Numbered from the stretch's first letter, positions 1 through 6,072 are shown. The stretch: DNA of 8,354 nt from an uncultured Eubacteriales bacterium (GCA_905206455.1 CAJLHL010000096.1:1-8354), one strand, 5' to 3'. Made by a program: numbers and translations. Notes: a model not told the origin generated them from the letters alone.

Positions 1-1387
1 GGCTTTCGCGGCTGATCGTGCACAGATCCCCTACGGTAAGATCATGGATATTCCGGTGCCCGGTAATCCGTGCGAAAGTTCTGAGCTCTTCTGTCGAACA
101 ATGCAGATAATTGGCCACCCGCTGCGCAGCCGCTTCGATGTGAAGCCTTTTTCTCAGCTCCGGATCCTGCGTAGCTACTCCTACCGGACACATACCGCTG
201 CCGCAGACCCGGTACTGCTGACAGGCCGCTGCCACCATAGCCGCGGAAGCCACTGCCACAGCATCGGCCCCCATGGCGATCGCCTTTGCGAAATCAGAAG
301 ATACCCGCAGGCCTCCTGTGATCACCAGAGAAATATCCGACTTTACAGAGTCCAGATATCTGCGCGCCCTGTAAAGAGCATAGATCGTAGGCACAGAAGT
401 GGAATCTCTGACAATCGCCGGTGACGCTCCTGTAGCTCCGCCCCTTCCATCGATAGTGATAAAATCTGGCTCGGCAAACACACAGTATTCCAGATCCTTC
501 TCGATTTTTCCCGCAGCGATCTTGATTCCGATCGGGCGTCCATCGCTCCTCGCCCTCAGATCAGATACCAGAGCCCTCAGATCTTCTCTGGTTTCGATGC
601 CCGGAATCTTTGACGGGCTGATGACATCCTCTCCCAGAGGTTTGTTTCTCACCGCCGCGATCTCCGGCGTCACCTTGCTGCCCGGCAGATGTCCGCCCAT
701 GCCCGGTTTAGTTCCCTGGCCGATCTTGATTTCGATCGCATCTGAAGTCCGCAGATTTTCTTCGGTCACACTGTACTGATTTGGAACATATTCGAAAATA
801 TACTTGTGCGCGGCCGCTTTTTCCTCCGGAAGAATTCCGCCTTCTCCGCTGCACATAGCCGTCTTTGCCATGGCGCTGCCTTTAGCCATGGCGATTTTCG
901 TCTCTTTGGAAAGCGCTCCGAAAGACATATGTGAAATGTAGACCGGACTTCCCAGAATCATCGGCCTCTTTGCATTTTTGCCGATCACCGTCATCGTCGA
1001 AACCGGCGCGTGTTCATCCAAAGGAGGAGGATTCAGCTGCGCGCCCAGAATCAGGATATCGTCCCAGTCAGGCATCTTCATCTTCGTGCCCATCGCTTCG
1101 ATGATCGGCTGTCCGGTTACCGCCATCTCATGAATCTGTTTCATGTAGCGATAATCGCTGTCCAGCTTTCTCGTCTCTCTCGGATACTCTAAATCCAGCG
1201 TTTCCTGGCTCCGCACTCCGTCTCCCGATTCCGGAGCGAGGGATTCCTCACTGCTGATCCCTCCGTCAACCGGGACAAAACGATCCGCCGGCTGCCTGCA
1301 CACCGGACATTCGGTCAGATCGGAAATACTTCGCCCTTCTTTTTCTTCATCAAATACATAACCGCAGACACTGCATTTATAAATCAT
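1..1387 (-). CDS. Rubredoxin domain fused to FMN-binding glutamate synthase domain (partial, C-terminus outside window)
   Basis: The start at 1387 is preceded by AAAGGAGG. 462 codons are visible before the left edge, with no stop. Residues 1-40 form a rubredoxin-type iron site with Cys5, Cys8, Cys27 and Cys30 (CSVCGY and CPVC). A linker leads into the FMN-binding alpha/beta barrel of glutamate synthase: HMSFGALS (153-160), SGEGG (180-184), GMGGHLPGSKV (229-239), IKIAAG (288-293) and DGRGGATGASP (313-323). A Cys389-x5-Cys395-x4-Cys400 set ending in CPVGVATQ matches the 3Fe-4S ligands of GltB. In GltB this domain reduces 2-iminoglutarate to glutamate. No N-terminal glutaminase domain is present, so ammonia would have to come from elsewhere or the substrate differs. 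By inference the rubredoxin passes electrons to the Fe-S/FMN centres. The family is usually about 500 residues, so perhaps 30-50 are missing. It lies 24 bases after perR and is probably cotranscribed with it. Confidence 0.93.
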   Translation of the reverse strand, partial: MIYKCSVCGYVFDEEKEGRSISDLTECPVCRQPADRFVPVDGGISSEESLAPESGDGVRSQETLDLEYPRETRKLDSDYRYMKQIHEMAVTGQPIIEAMGTKMKMPDWDDILILGAQLNPPPLDEHAPVSTMTVIGKNAKRPMILGSPVYISHMSFGALSKETKIAMAKGSAMAKTAMCSGEGGILPEEKAAAHKYIFEYVPNQYSVTEENLRTSDAIEIKIGQGTKPGMGGHLPGSKVTPEIAAVRNKPLGEDVISPSKIPGIETREDLRALVSDLRARSDGRPIGIKIAAGKIEKDLEYCVFAEPDFITIDGRGGATGASPAIVRDSTSVPTIYALYRARRYLDSVKSDISLVITGGLRVSSDFAKAIAMGADAVAVASAAMVAAACQQYRVCGSGMCPVGVATQDPELRKRLHIEAAAQRVANYLHCSTEELRTFARITGHRNIHDLTVGDLCTISRES

Positions 1388-1411
1388 ATCGGTCCTCCTT
1401 TCGGCTCCCGT

Positions 1412-1771
1412 TCATTTTTTTCTGCATTCCTCACAGATATAATAGATTTTTAAATCATAGGATTCTATACAAACCCCGGTGGATTCTTCGATTTCTTTCG
1501 TCATATCCTGCAGCGTGATATCCGACAGCCTGCCGCATTCCCTGCAGATCATATGATCGTGTCTGACGGGACGGTCATATCTTTCCGGACCGTCTCCCAG
1601 GGTCAGCTTCCGAATCAGCCCCTGCTGATGCAGAAAACTCAGATTATTATATACCGTCGCCAAAGAAATTTTTCCAGTTATTTCTTTCATTCTGAGAAAA
1701 ATCTGTTCCGCTGTCAGATGCTCGTTTGAGCTGCTTACGATCTCTAAGATCATATTTGCATTTTTCGTCAA
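1412..1771 (-). CDS. perR: PerR-type Fur family peroxide-responsive repressor, short form
   Basis: A 119-residue Fur-family metalloregulator. The winged helix contains TAEQIF (20-25) and the recognition segment SLATVYNNL (36-44). All five residues that form the regulatory metal site of Bacillus PerR have counterparts: His18, Asp66, His71, His73 and Asp84; aspartate at the last position is the PerR-like choice. Cys76/Cys79 and Cys113/Cys116 form the structural zinc site. In the family, Fe(II)-bound PerR represses peroxide defence genes until a histidine is oxidised. The start is TTG, with GGGGTG five bases upstream and an in-frame stop six codons upstream, so the protein really lacks the roughly 20-residue N-terminal helix of longer homologues. 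It has its own promoter with a PerR-box-like operator and leads the rubredoxin-glutamate synthase gene. The PerR rather than Fur or Zur assignment rests on the metal-site residues. Confidence 0.88.
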   Translation of the reverse strand: MTKNANMILEIVSSSNEHLTAEQIFLRMKEITGKISLATVYNNLSFLHQQGLIRKLTLGDGPERYDRPVRHDHMICRECGRLSDITLQDMTKEIEESTGVCIESYDLKIYYICEECRKK

Positions 1772-1786
1772 ACAATCACCCCATTT

Positions 1787-1801
1787 TTAGAATTATTCTA
1801 T
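1787..1801. promoter_or_regulatory. PerR-box-like operator
   Basis: TTAGAATTATTCTAT has a perfect 6-1-6 inverted repeat at its core (TAGAAT-T-ATTCTA, 1788-1800) and agrees with the PerR box consensus TTATAATNATTATAA at all but three defined positions. It lies just downstream of the perR -10, across the expected transcription start, a position suited to autorepression. Its place in front of a PerR-like gene supports the call; binding itself is inferred. Confidence 0.75.
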
Positions 1802-1805
1802 TTTT

Positions 1806-1834
1806 AATTTATAGCATTTTCACTCTCCTGTCAA
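1806..1834 (-). promoter_or_regulatory. Promoter of perR and the rubredoxin-gltS operon
   Basis: On the minus strand an exact TTGACA (1829-1834) is followed after 17 bases by TAAATT (1806-1811). An alternative -10, TATAAA (1808-1813), has a TG one base upstream (extended -10) but a 15-base spacer. Transcription would begin near 1800, about 30 bases before the TTG start. Confidence 0.75.
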
Positions 1835-2098
1835 GAGAAATAAAAGATGAAAACGACAGAATCAAGGCGGCTCATACAGTCAGGGAAGGAAACATTTTCG
1901 CACAAACCTTCCGAAGTATCCGATGAAATGACTCGGGACAGGGCTTCGGATTCCCGCTCCCGTATACCGTCCGCAAGAGCGGCGTCTCCGTGAAAATGAT
2001 CTGCCGGACGTGCAGCAGACAGCTTCCATCAGAGCGCTTCGTCTGATCCCCCCGGCAAAAAATGATTCTTTTTTATCGATATCCGGTACCGCAAAAAA
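1835..2098. other. Gene-free stretch between the FUSC gene and the perR promoter
   Basis: No credible coding region was found on either strand. It contains one modest hairpin, ATCAGA/TCTGAT with an 8-base loop (about 2029-2048), with no T-run on either strand. No convincing terminator for the FUSC gene was found, so read-through into perR is possible. A short stretch at about 1897-1920 resembles one at 5548-5580. Confidence 0.5.
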
Positions 2099-3163
2099 TC
2101 AGGAAGTGGTCTGCTTCTTTTTTACCCGCAGCAGCCCGGTGAGTCCGCCCTGAAAGACTCGTTCAAAACAAAAAGCATAGACGGAGCCGGCGGCGTTGTT
2201 GAATATCCGCAGCAGAACTGCGCCCGGAACTCCGAACAGCGGAACCGCCAGCGCAACACCCCCGAAAGAATTAAATACAGCCTGCCATCCGTAACTTGCG
2301 GAGAGACCGACGCCGATTCCCCCGATGATTCCGATATACGCGCAGATATCTCCCGGCAGAAAATGATACAGCAGCAGAAACAGCGCGCCGCCCAGGATAT
2401 TGCCCGGCGCGCGGAATTTCAGACGGTACTGCAGATCCTTTCTCGAAGGCTGCAGCACAGACATGACCGCGATCCCGATCCACATCCCCCGGGGAACACT
2501 CAGGAGCTGCGCGATTAGCAGTGCAGTGGACACTCCCAGTGCCAGACAGATCTGCCATCTGGTCCGATCTGAAGAGAGACTGAATTCCCGAAAGAGATCG
2601 GAAAACTTTTTCTCATAGGAACGATTTCTGTGACTTCTCAGAAAAATCAGAATTACTGCCGCACCTCCGATTCCCAGACCTGCCAGACGAAGCAGATACG
2701 TCTGTCCGCTGACATCATAGCCCATGAGAAGAAGATATCCCAGCACAAACGTGGACTGATTCGACATCGCTACCGGATAACAGCCCAGCACCATGATCAG
2801 CAGGATGCAGCCCGCATTGACGAAAAGTGCGGCAAAAGGGGGAAGTACGCACGCCGCCCGGGGACCCGCCGCCAGTATCCCGAAAATGATCGCGAGCGCC
2901 GCCGCTGAGTGAGCCGTATGGATTCCCAGATCCGCCTGGCGAAAAGTTAGCAGAGCCAATAGAATCACTACGCCCGCCACGCTGTTTTCCGTTCCGAAAA
3001 TCATGCTGAACAGCGTCACGAAAACGACACAGAAAGAGATGGTCAAAATGATTTTAAACAGATAAACTGCGATATGTCTGTATTTTTCTTTTTTTGTCTC
3101 TGAAGCGCGGATCAGCTTTTTCGACCCCGCCTGATTCAGCTGTAATTCCTGATAAAAGGTCAA
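2099..3163 (-). CDS. FUSC-family integral membrane protein (putative aromatic compound exporter)
   Basis: A 354-residue protein. It has two blocks of hydrophobic helices (about 34-176 and 203-315) separated by a charged stretch (about 177-203, RSHRNRSYEKKF). The second block has the look of the FUSC domain: a helix pair ending MWIGIAVMSVLQPS (227-240), then an arginine-rich turn and a glycine-rich helix start (YRLKFRAPGNILGGAL, 246-261). FUSC proteins include fusaric acid and aromatic acid exporters; here the substrate is unknown. The start is TTG with GGGAGGG six bases upstream. It begins 19 bases after the MarR gene stop, so the two are almost surely one operon and the MarR protein probably controls it. 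It is a single polypeptide; no membrane-fusion partner is nearby, as expected for a Gram-positive cell. Confidence 0.82.
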   Translation of the reverse strand: MTFYQELQLNQAGSKKLIRASETKKEKYRHIAVYLFKIILTISFCVVFVTLFSMIFGTENSVAGVVILLALLTFRQADLGIHTAHSAAALAIIFGILAAGPRAACVLPPFAALFVNAGCILLIMVLGCYPVAMSNQSTFVLGYLLLMGYDVSGQTYLLRLAGLGIGGAAVILIFLRSHRNRSYEKKFSDLFREFSLSSDRTRWQICLALGVSTALLIAQLLSVPRGMWIGIAVMSVLQPSRKDLQYRLKFRAPGNILGGALFLLLYHFLPGDICAYIGIIGGIGVGLSASYGWQAVFNSFGGVALAVPLFGVPGAVLLRIFNNAAGSVYAFCFERVFQGGLTGLLRVKKKQTTS

Positions 3164-3182
3164 ATAAATCCCTCCCTTATTG

Positions 3183-3623
3183 TTATTGTCCGTTTTTTTT
3201 CATAATTTCACTTCCCTGACGGATAAGTTCCGTCAGCTGCCTGAAATTCTCTTCTCCCATCTCCCGCCTTAGACGGTAGATCGGCCCCAGATAATACTGA
3301 TACGTCTGCCGAAGCTCCTCGTGCCCGGCTTCCGTCACGCGAATCGTATAACTTCTGCGGTCCTCTTCTCTGGGTATCTTTTCCAGAAGTTTTTTTTCTA
3401 TAAGTCCCCGGAGCAGTCTGCTTACCGCCGATTTTTTCAGTCCCATAGAAATGCTGAACTCCTGCGGCGTCAGCGGAACCTCCGACAGAACCGCTCTCGA
3501 CAACAGATCCAGTTCCTGCGCCGATGTCAGCCCCTCTTTTTTTGCACCGCGCACCGTCAGGCTACAGAACAGACGAAGCTCCTGCATTTTATTCATCATA
3601 TCGATCCAGTTGTATTCCTGCAT
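3183..3623 (-). CDS. MarR family transcriptional regulator
   Basis: A 146-residue winged-helix protein. Residues 47-100 carry the MarR pattern: LTPQEFSISMGLKKSAVSRL with recognition helix at about 63-80, then the wing REEDRRSYTIRVTEAG (85-100) with the acidic-Arg-Arg signature. Helices at both ends would form the dimer interface. The ATG has GAGG four bases upstream. MarR proteins usually repress a neighbouring transporter and are released by aromatic ligands or oxidation. A single cysteine (Cys20) near the N-terminus makes thiol sensing conceivable but unproven. The FUSC gene follows in the same operon, and the likely operator is the palindrome at 3873-3891. Confidence 0.9.
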   Translation of the reverse strand: MQEYNWIDMMNKMQELRLFCSLTVRGAKKEGLTSAQELDLLSRAVLSEVPLTPQEFSISMGLKKSAVSRLLRGLIEKKLLEKIPREEDRRSYTIRVTEAGHEELRQTYQYYLGPIYRLRREMGEENFRQLTELIRQGSEIMKKNGQ

Positions 3624-3872
3624 TCTTCCTCACTTTACCTCTGAACTTCGATTCTGTACGGATTCAAAGCCCGTCCGTCCCCGGCGAGTTTCCGCCCCGC
3701 GTTCCCGGCAGACTTTCATTTCTCCAAACCGCGAAAATATACGATTCAAAAAAGACGTCCGGACAGATCTCTCCGGCTGCAGGCAGACCGAAAAATCGGC
3801 GCTGCCGGAAAAGCTGTGTCTCCGAAAATTCGCCGGATTTCATGCACAGTTTAACAGCCTGCACCGCCACTT
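3624..3872 (-). other. Long structured 5' leader of the marR-FUSC operon
   Basis: About 250 transcribed bases precede the MarR start. They include a strong stem-loop at 3782-3806 (GGCAG/CTGCC outside, CCGA/TCGG inside, TTTT loop) and a smaller CCGGA/TCCGG stem followed five bases later by a T6 run near 3752-3776. No known riboswitch class could be recognised. The reading frame that opens at the transcription start (TTG at 3891, ATG at 3882) has no ribosome binding site. Confidence 0.45.
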
Positions 3873-3891
3873 TTGTTAACATTGTGAACAA
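3873..3891. promoter_or_regulatory. Palindromic operator at the marR promoter
   Basis: The 19-base sequence TTGTTAACATTGTGAACAA is a 9-1-9 inverted repeat with one mismatch. It begins two bases downstream of the -10 and covers the transcription start, where a bound repressor would block initiation. The neighbouring MarR protein is the natural candidate. The arms also resemble a Rex half-site (TTGTTAA), but the spacing is one base longer than in usual Rex sites. Confidence 0.65.
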
Positions 3892-3892
3892 T

Positions 3893-3921
3893 ATGATACC
3901 TCAGAGATCTTTGATTGTCAA
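3893..3921 (-). promoter_or_regulatory. Strong promoter of the marR-FUSC operon
   Basis: On the minus strand an exact TTGACA (3916-3921) and TATCAT (3893-3898) are 17 bases apart. Transcription would start near 3886, about 265 bases before the MarR start, giving an unusually long untranslated leader. Confidence 0.8.
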
Positions 3922-4178
3922 TCGCCGCTCTGACGAAATATCTGTAAATTCTGTGCAGAAAAACCCCCGAAAAGCTTCATTCCGCTCTCCGGAGGCTCTT
4001 TTAATTCAGGAGATGCCTCAGATACGGCCCGCAGGAATTCACACCGCGCTCACGCTGGCTCTGGTCCCCTGGTTCTCCGTCCATCGGAGATTCAGTCATC
4101 TTCCGGGTCGCGTGCTCCCTGCCCTTTGTCAGAAAAACACGGCGTCGATTCTGTCGTGCGGTTCTTTATCTCTGCATT
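3922..4178. other. Gene-free stretch downstream of the MFS gene
   Basis: No credible coding region was seen. It contains a hairpin TCTCCG/CGGAGA (4074-4090) without a T-run, and a possible weak terminator for the MFS gene at 4133-4159. Long plus-strand open frames here are rich in Ser, Pro and Arg and show no family features. Confidence 0.5.
4133..4159 (-). terminator. Possible terminator of the MFS gene
   Basis: On the minus strand a five-pair stem GCACG/CGTGT with a 13-base loop runs into a T5 tract, about 20 bases after the MFS stop. The stem is weak, so termination is uncertain. Confidence 0.35.
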
Positions 4179-5408
4179 CTATACCTGATTTTTTCTCCGG
4201 TATCTGATGACATAATGAATGATGACAGCAGTGGTAAGCGCCGTCATGCTGAGTCCCGAAATCAGAAACCAGATGTTGACGCCCACTTTTTCCGCGATCG
4301 GACTGCTGAAAAGCAGGCCCACCGGCATGGTGACCGATGAAATCAGCGTGAGCACGGAAAAAGCCCGTCCCATCTTTTCCGGCTCCACAGTTTCCTGCAT
4401 ATATGCGGTCAGCGGGATCAGATGAACATTTCCCGCCGCTCCCAGCACGGCGCAGGCCGACGCAAAGAAAAACCACCCTGCGAAAACCGGCGGTATCGCG
4501 CCGCATAGGACAGAGGCAGCCCCCATTCCCAGCAGACCCATAAAAGAAACCCTGAGTTTCCTCTCTGCCTTCCACACGCCGGAAAACAGAAGAGAAGCCG
4601 CCATCATCCCCGCCGCGAAAGAAAGCTCTACAGCGCTTCCGTACATCGCCGACAAATTGAAGTAATCGCTGGTCATCAGCGGATAAAAGGCGGACAGAGG
4701 CGCATAAAAAAACATGCAGAGAGCCTGGGCGGTCACGATGTGCAGAAGCTTCTTATCCTCTCCGAATACCAGAATCCCCTCTTTTATTTCCGAAATAAAA
4801 TGCTGTTTTTCTCCTTTTTCTCTCTTTAGCTTTGGAATTTTTACCGCCGCTAAAGCGGCGCTGGCCAGAATCGCTCCCGCGACGTCGCTCAATAAGACGA
4901 CAGATATCGGGAAAACAGCGTACAGAGACGCGCCGATCACCGGGCCGAGCAAAAACGATCCCGAATTCAGAAGCTGTATCCAGCCGTTGGCCTTAACGAG
5001 CTGATCTTTCGGCACCAGCTGAGGGATCATCGACTGAACCGCCGGCTGCTGAAAAGTGCTTCCGATCCCCCGGAGACAGAGCATGACCAGCACTGTCCAG
5101 ACAGGCAGATCGAAAAAGAGCAGCAGCGCTGCATAAATCAGAGCCGCCGCGCCCATGGTCAGATCGGAAAATATCGAGATCCATTTCCGGTTAAAACGAT
5201 CCGCGGCGATTCCCGCCGCCGGACTGAATAAGGTCACAGGCAGATACGCGGCCAGCCCGGATATCCCCAGCATCAGCGGCGAAGCCGTACGCTCCGCCAG
5301 CCACCAGATCAGCGCAAACTGAACGCCGTGGCTGCCGAGAAGCGACACGGCCTGCCCCAGCGCCACCATGATGAATTTTTTCTTCCATTGATTTTTTGTC
5401 TCTGACAT
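4179..5408 (-). CDS. Mef-like MFS drug efflux transporter (macrolide-efflux family)
   Basis: A 409-residue protein with about 12 membrane helices. It resembles Mef(A)-type macrolide exporters over its whole length, including family size. Features include WKKKFIMVALGQAVSLLGS (8-26), ALIWWLAERTASP (32-44), the loop 2-3 motif GIAADRFNRK (66-75), LPVWTVLVMLCLRGIGSTFQ (101-120) with the following QPAV, LVPKDQLVKANG (131-142), and late MGRAFSVLTLISS (346-358). These pumps use the proton gradient to expel drugs at the plasma membrane; the actual substrate is unknown. I chose the ATG at 5408 because GGAG lies eight bases upstream and the family motif begins soon after; an in-frame ATG at 5471 would add 21 unlike residues and has no ribosome binding site. 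The leader upstream has attenuator features, as known for mef and several other ribosome-drug resistance genes. Confidence 0.87.
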   Translation of the reverse strand: MSETKNQWKKKFIMVALGQAVSLLGSHGVQFALIWWLAERTASPLMLGISGLAAYLPVTLFSPAAGIAADRFNRKWISIFSDLTMGAAALIYAALLLFFDLPVWTVLVMLCLRGIGSTFQQPAVQSMIPQLVPKDQLVKANGWIQLLNSGSFLLGPVIGASLYAVFPISVVLLSDVAGAILASAALAAVKIPKLKREKGEKQHFISEIKEGILVFGEDKKLLHIVTAQALCMFFYAPLSAFYPLMTSDYFNLSAMYGSAVELSFAAGMMAASLLFSGVWKAERKLRVSFMGLLGMGAASVLCGAIPPVFAGWFFFASACAVLGAAGNVHLIPLTAYMQETVEPEKMGRAFSVLTLISSVTMPVGLLFSSPIAEKVGVNIWFLISGLSMTALTTAVIIHYVIRYRRKNQV

Positions 5409-5426
5409 AATCTTTTCTCCATTGAA

Positions 5427-5457
5427 TTTCAAACCGGGGAACAAACTCCCGGCTTTC
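5427..5457 (-). other. Hairpin just upstream of the MFS ribosome binding site
   Basis: On the minus strand AAGCCGGG pairs with CCCGGTTT (eight pairs including one G-U) around a short loop, ending about ten bases before the GGAG of the MFS gene. No T-run follows, so it is not a terminator. It may be part of the leader folding. Confidence 0.4.
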
Positions 5458-5474
5458 TTTTCTATATGCAAATT

Positions 5475-5558
5475 TTATTCTGCTTCGTCCGAGACAATAA
5501 AAAAACAGCTCCTGTATAACTGAGCTGTCTGTCTTCTCTCATTTTGCGAAAAATACAC
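5475..5558 (-). CDS. Candidate leader peptide of the Mef-like gene (27 codons)
   Basis: A GTG start at 5558 has GGAGGG (5567-5572) eight bases upstream. The frame begins MYFSQNERRQTAQLYRSC and ends in TAA 66 bases before the MFS ATG. The terminator hairpin (5499-5528) lies inside the frame, so a translating ribosome would cover it; this is the layout of coupled attenuators in front of resistance genes. The ribosome binding site and GTG are themselves held in a hairpin (5553-5579). An overlapping ATG frame (5542 to 5462, 26 residues) has no ribosome binding site. This is a regulatory reading of sequence only; no homologue is claimed. Confidence 0.45.
   Translation of the reverse strand: MYFSQNERRQTAQLYRSCFFIVSDEAE
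5499..5528 (-). terminator. Intrinsic terminator (attenuator) in the MFS leader
   Basis: On the minus strand ACAGCTC pairs with GAGCTGT around a ten-base loop, extendable by a G-U and an A-U pair, and a run of seven Ts follows. It sits about 90 bases upstream of the MFS ATG with no credible long gene ending just before it, so a premature stop for MFS transcription is the likely role. Confidence 0.75.
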
Positions 5559-5579
5559 GGAAGAAACCCTCCGATGTAT
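5553..5579 (-). promoter_or_regulatory. Hairpin that masks the leader ribosome binding site
   Basis: On the minus strand ATACA and CGGAG pair with TTCCG and TGTAT (ten pairs, one bulged T, six-base loop). Most of the GGAGGG element and the GTG start are within the stem, so folding would limit leader translation. Confidence 0.5.
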
Positions 5580-5623
5580 CTGCGGAATTCTCCCGGCGCT
5601 TTTCTCTGCTTCTTTGGATACAG

Positions 5624-5629
5624 AATATA
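5624..5629 (-). promoter_or_regulatory. Possible -10 of a proximal MFS leader promoter
   Basis: TATATT on the minus strand lies in an AT-rich stretch, about 65 bases upstream of the candidate leader GTG. No good -35 is found (best TTTTTA, 17 bases upstream), so this is weak. Confidence 0.25.
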
Positions 5630-5828
5630 TACTGAAGATACGCGGATAAAAAGAGAATAGAAAAGAAAGTTCTGTTTTCAGTCTTTCTTCTGTTCTGCTT
5701 CCTGCAGTGGTCTTTTCTCACCGGTCTGTCTGCATCACTCTTCAGATGCCGGCGAGGCCTCCGGCCGCGTCGCGATTCCCCGTCCGCGAAGAAACGGCCT
5801 GTCCGTCCACTCACAAAATAAGTACGAC

Positions 5829-5855
5829 AAAAAGCTCACCATAAAAACAGGTGAA
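5829..5855 (-). terminator. Terminator-like hairpin in the distal leader region
   Basis: On the minus strand TTCACC pairs with GGTGAG (five Watson-Crick pairs and one G-U) around a nine-base loop, followed by CTTTTT. It lies about 420 bases upstream of the MFS start and could end a short RNA begun near 5981. Confidence 0.55.
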
Positions 5856-5889
5856 TCCCCTTAATCTTTTTCTTGTCTCGTTATTTAGC

Positions 5890-5905
5890 GAACAGACGAC
5901 ATCAA
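5890..5905 (-). CDS. Very short ORF (Met-Ser-Ser-Val-Arg-stop, approximate position)
   Basis: On the minus strand GGGAGG lies seven bases before an ATG (near 5902) that opens a five-codon frame ending in TAA (near 5885). It is followed about 30 bases later by the terminator-like hairpin at 5829-5855. Tiny frames of this type serve as stalling peptides before some drug resistance genes; whether this one is translated is unknown. Coordinates may be off by a few bases. Confidence 0.3.
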
Positions 5906-5987
5906 GCCACCTCCCTGTCATAATAGATTCGGATCAGGAGCCCGGCGGTCAGCCGGACTTCATTTTATCTTTCCTGTAACCTCCAAC

Positions 5988-6017
5988 AGTGTAGCACAGC
6001 TTCCCCCGCCGCCGCAA
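5988..6017 (-). promoter_or_regulatory. Promoter-like site upstream of the MFS leader region
   Basis: On the minus strand TACACT (5988-5993) has TG one base upstream (extended -10); TTGCGG (6012-6017), 18 bases further upstream, is a poor -35. It lies between the bile salt hydrolase stop and the leader structures. Confidence 0.45.
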
Positions 6018-6037
6018 GGTTAAAAACGCACAGGCAG

Positions 6038-6060
6038 AAAAACAGAGCCGCCGGAATCTG
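6038..6060 (-). terminator. Possible terminator of the bile salt hydrolase gene
   Basis: About 12 bases after the stop, on the minus strand, CAGA/TCTG (or the alternative CCGC/GCGG) can pair, and a T5 run follows. The stems are only four pairs, so the call is weak, but position and T-run fit. Confidence 0.35.
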
Positions 6061-6072
6061 CGGTGAATATCC

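Larger units (their letters stand above)
5829..5982 (-). ncRNA. Candidate short leader RNA or small RNA
   Basis: A promoter-like site (5988-6017) and a terminator-like hairpin (5829-5855) delimit about 150 bases on the minus strand. Inside are a CCGGC/GCCGG stem with a five-base loop (near 5942-5956), the five-codon ORF with a good ribosome binding site, and weak pairing between CTTG and CAAG that would flank that ORF. It does not match any RNA class I can name. It may be the distal leader of the Mef-like gene or an independent RNA. Confidence 0.35.

Noticed and set aside
44..779. Plus-strand open frames opposite the rubredoxin-glutamate synthase gene
   Set aside because: They are antisense to a clearly conserved protein, have no ribosome binding sites and show no family features.
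3664..3891. A 75-codon minus-strand frame in the marR leader
   Set aside because: It would start at or near the transcription start with no ribosome binding site and has no protein-like conservation that I can recognise.
3873..3891. Rex binding site
   Set aside because: The half-sites fit but the spacing is one base longer than the usual Rex operator, and a MarR gene is adjacent, so MarR is the better candidate.
4035..4085. T-box-like sequence (ACCGCG followed by GTCCC) on the plus strand
   Set aside because: The conserved bases before ACCGCG are absent, and no plus-strand gene follows for it to control.
3524..4207. A 227-codon plus-strand frame
   Set aside because: It overlaps marR, its promoter and the end of the MFS gene on the opposite strand, is Ser/Pro/Arg-rich and lacks any recognisable domain.
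5539..5814. A 91-codon minus-strand frame upstream of the MFS terminator
   Set aside because: It is very rich in Arg/Lys, has no ribosome binding site at its only Met, and overlaps the leader hairpin; the shorter GTG frame with a good ribosome binding site is preferred as the leader.
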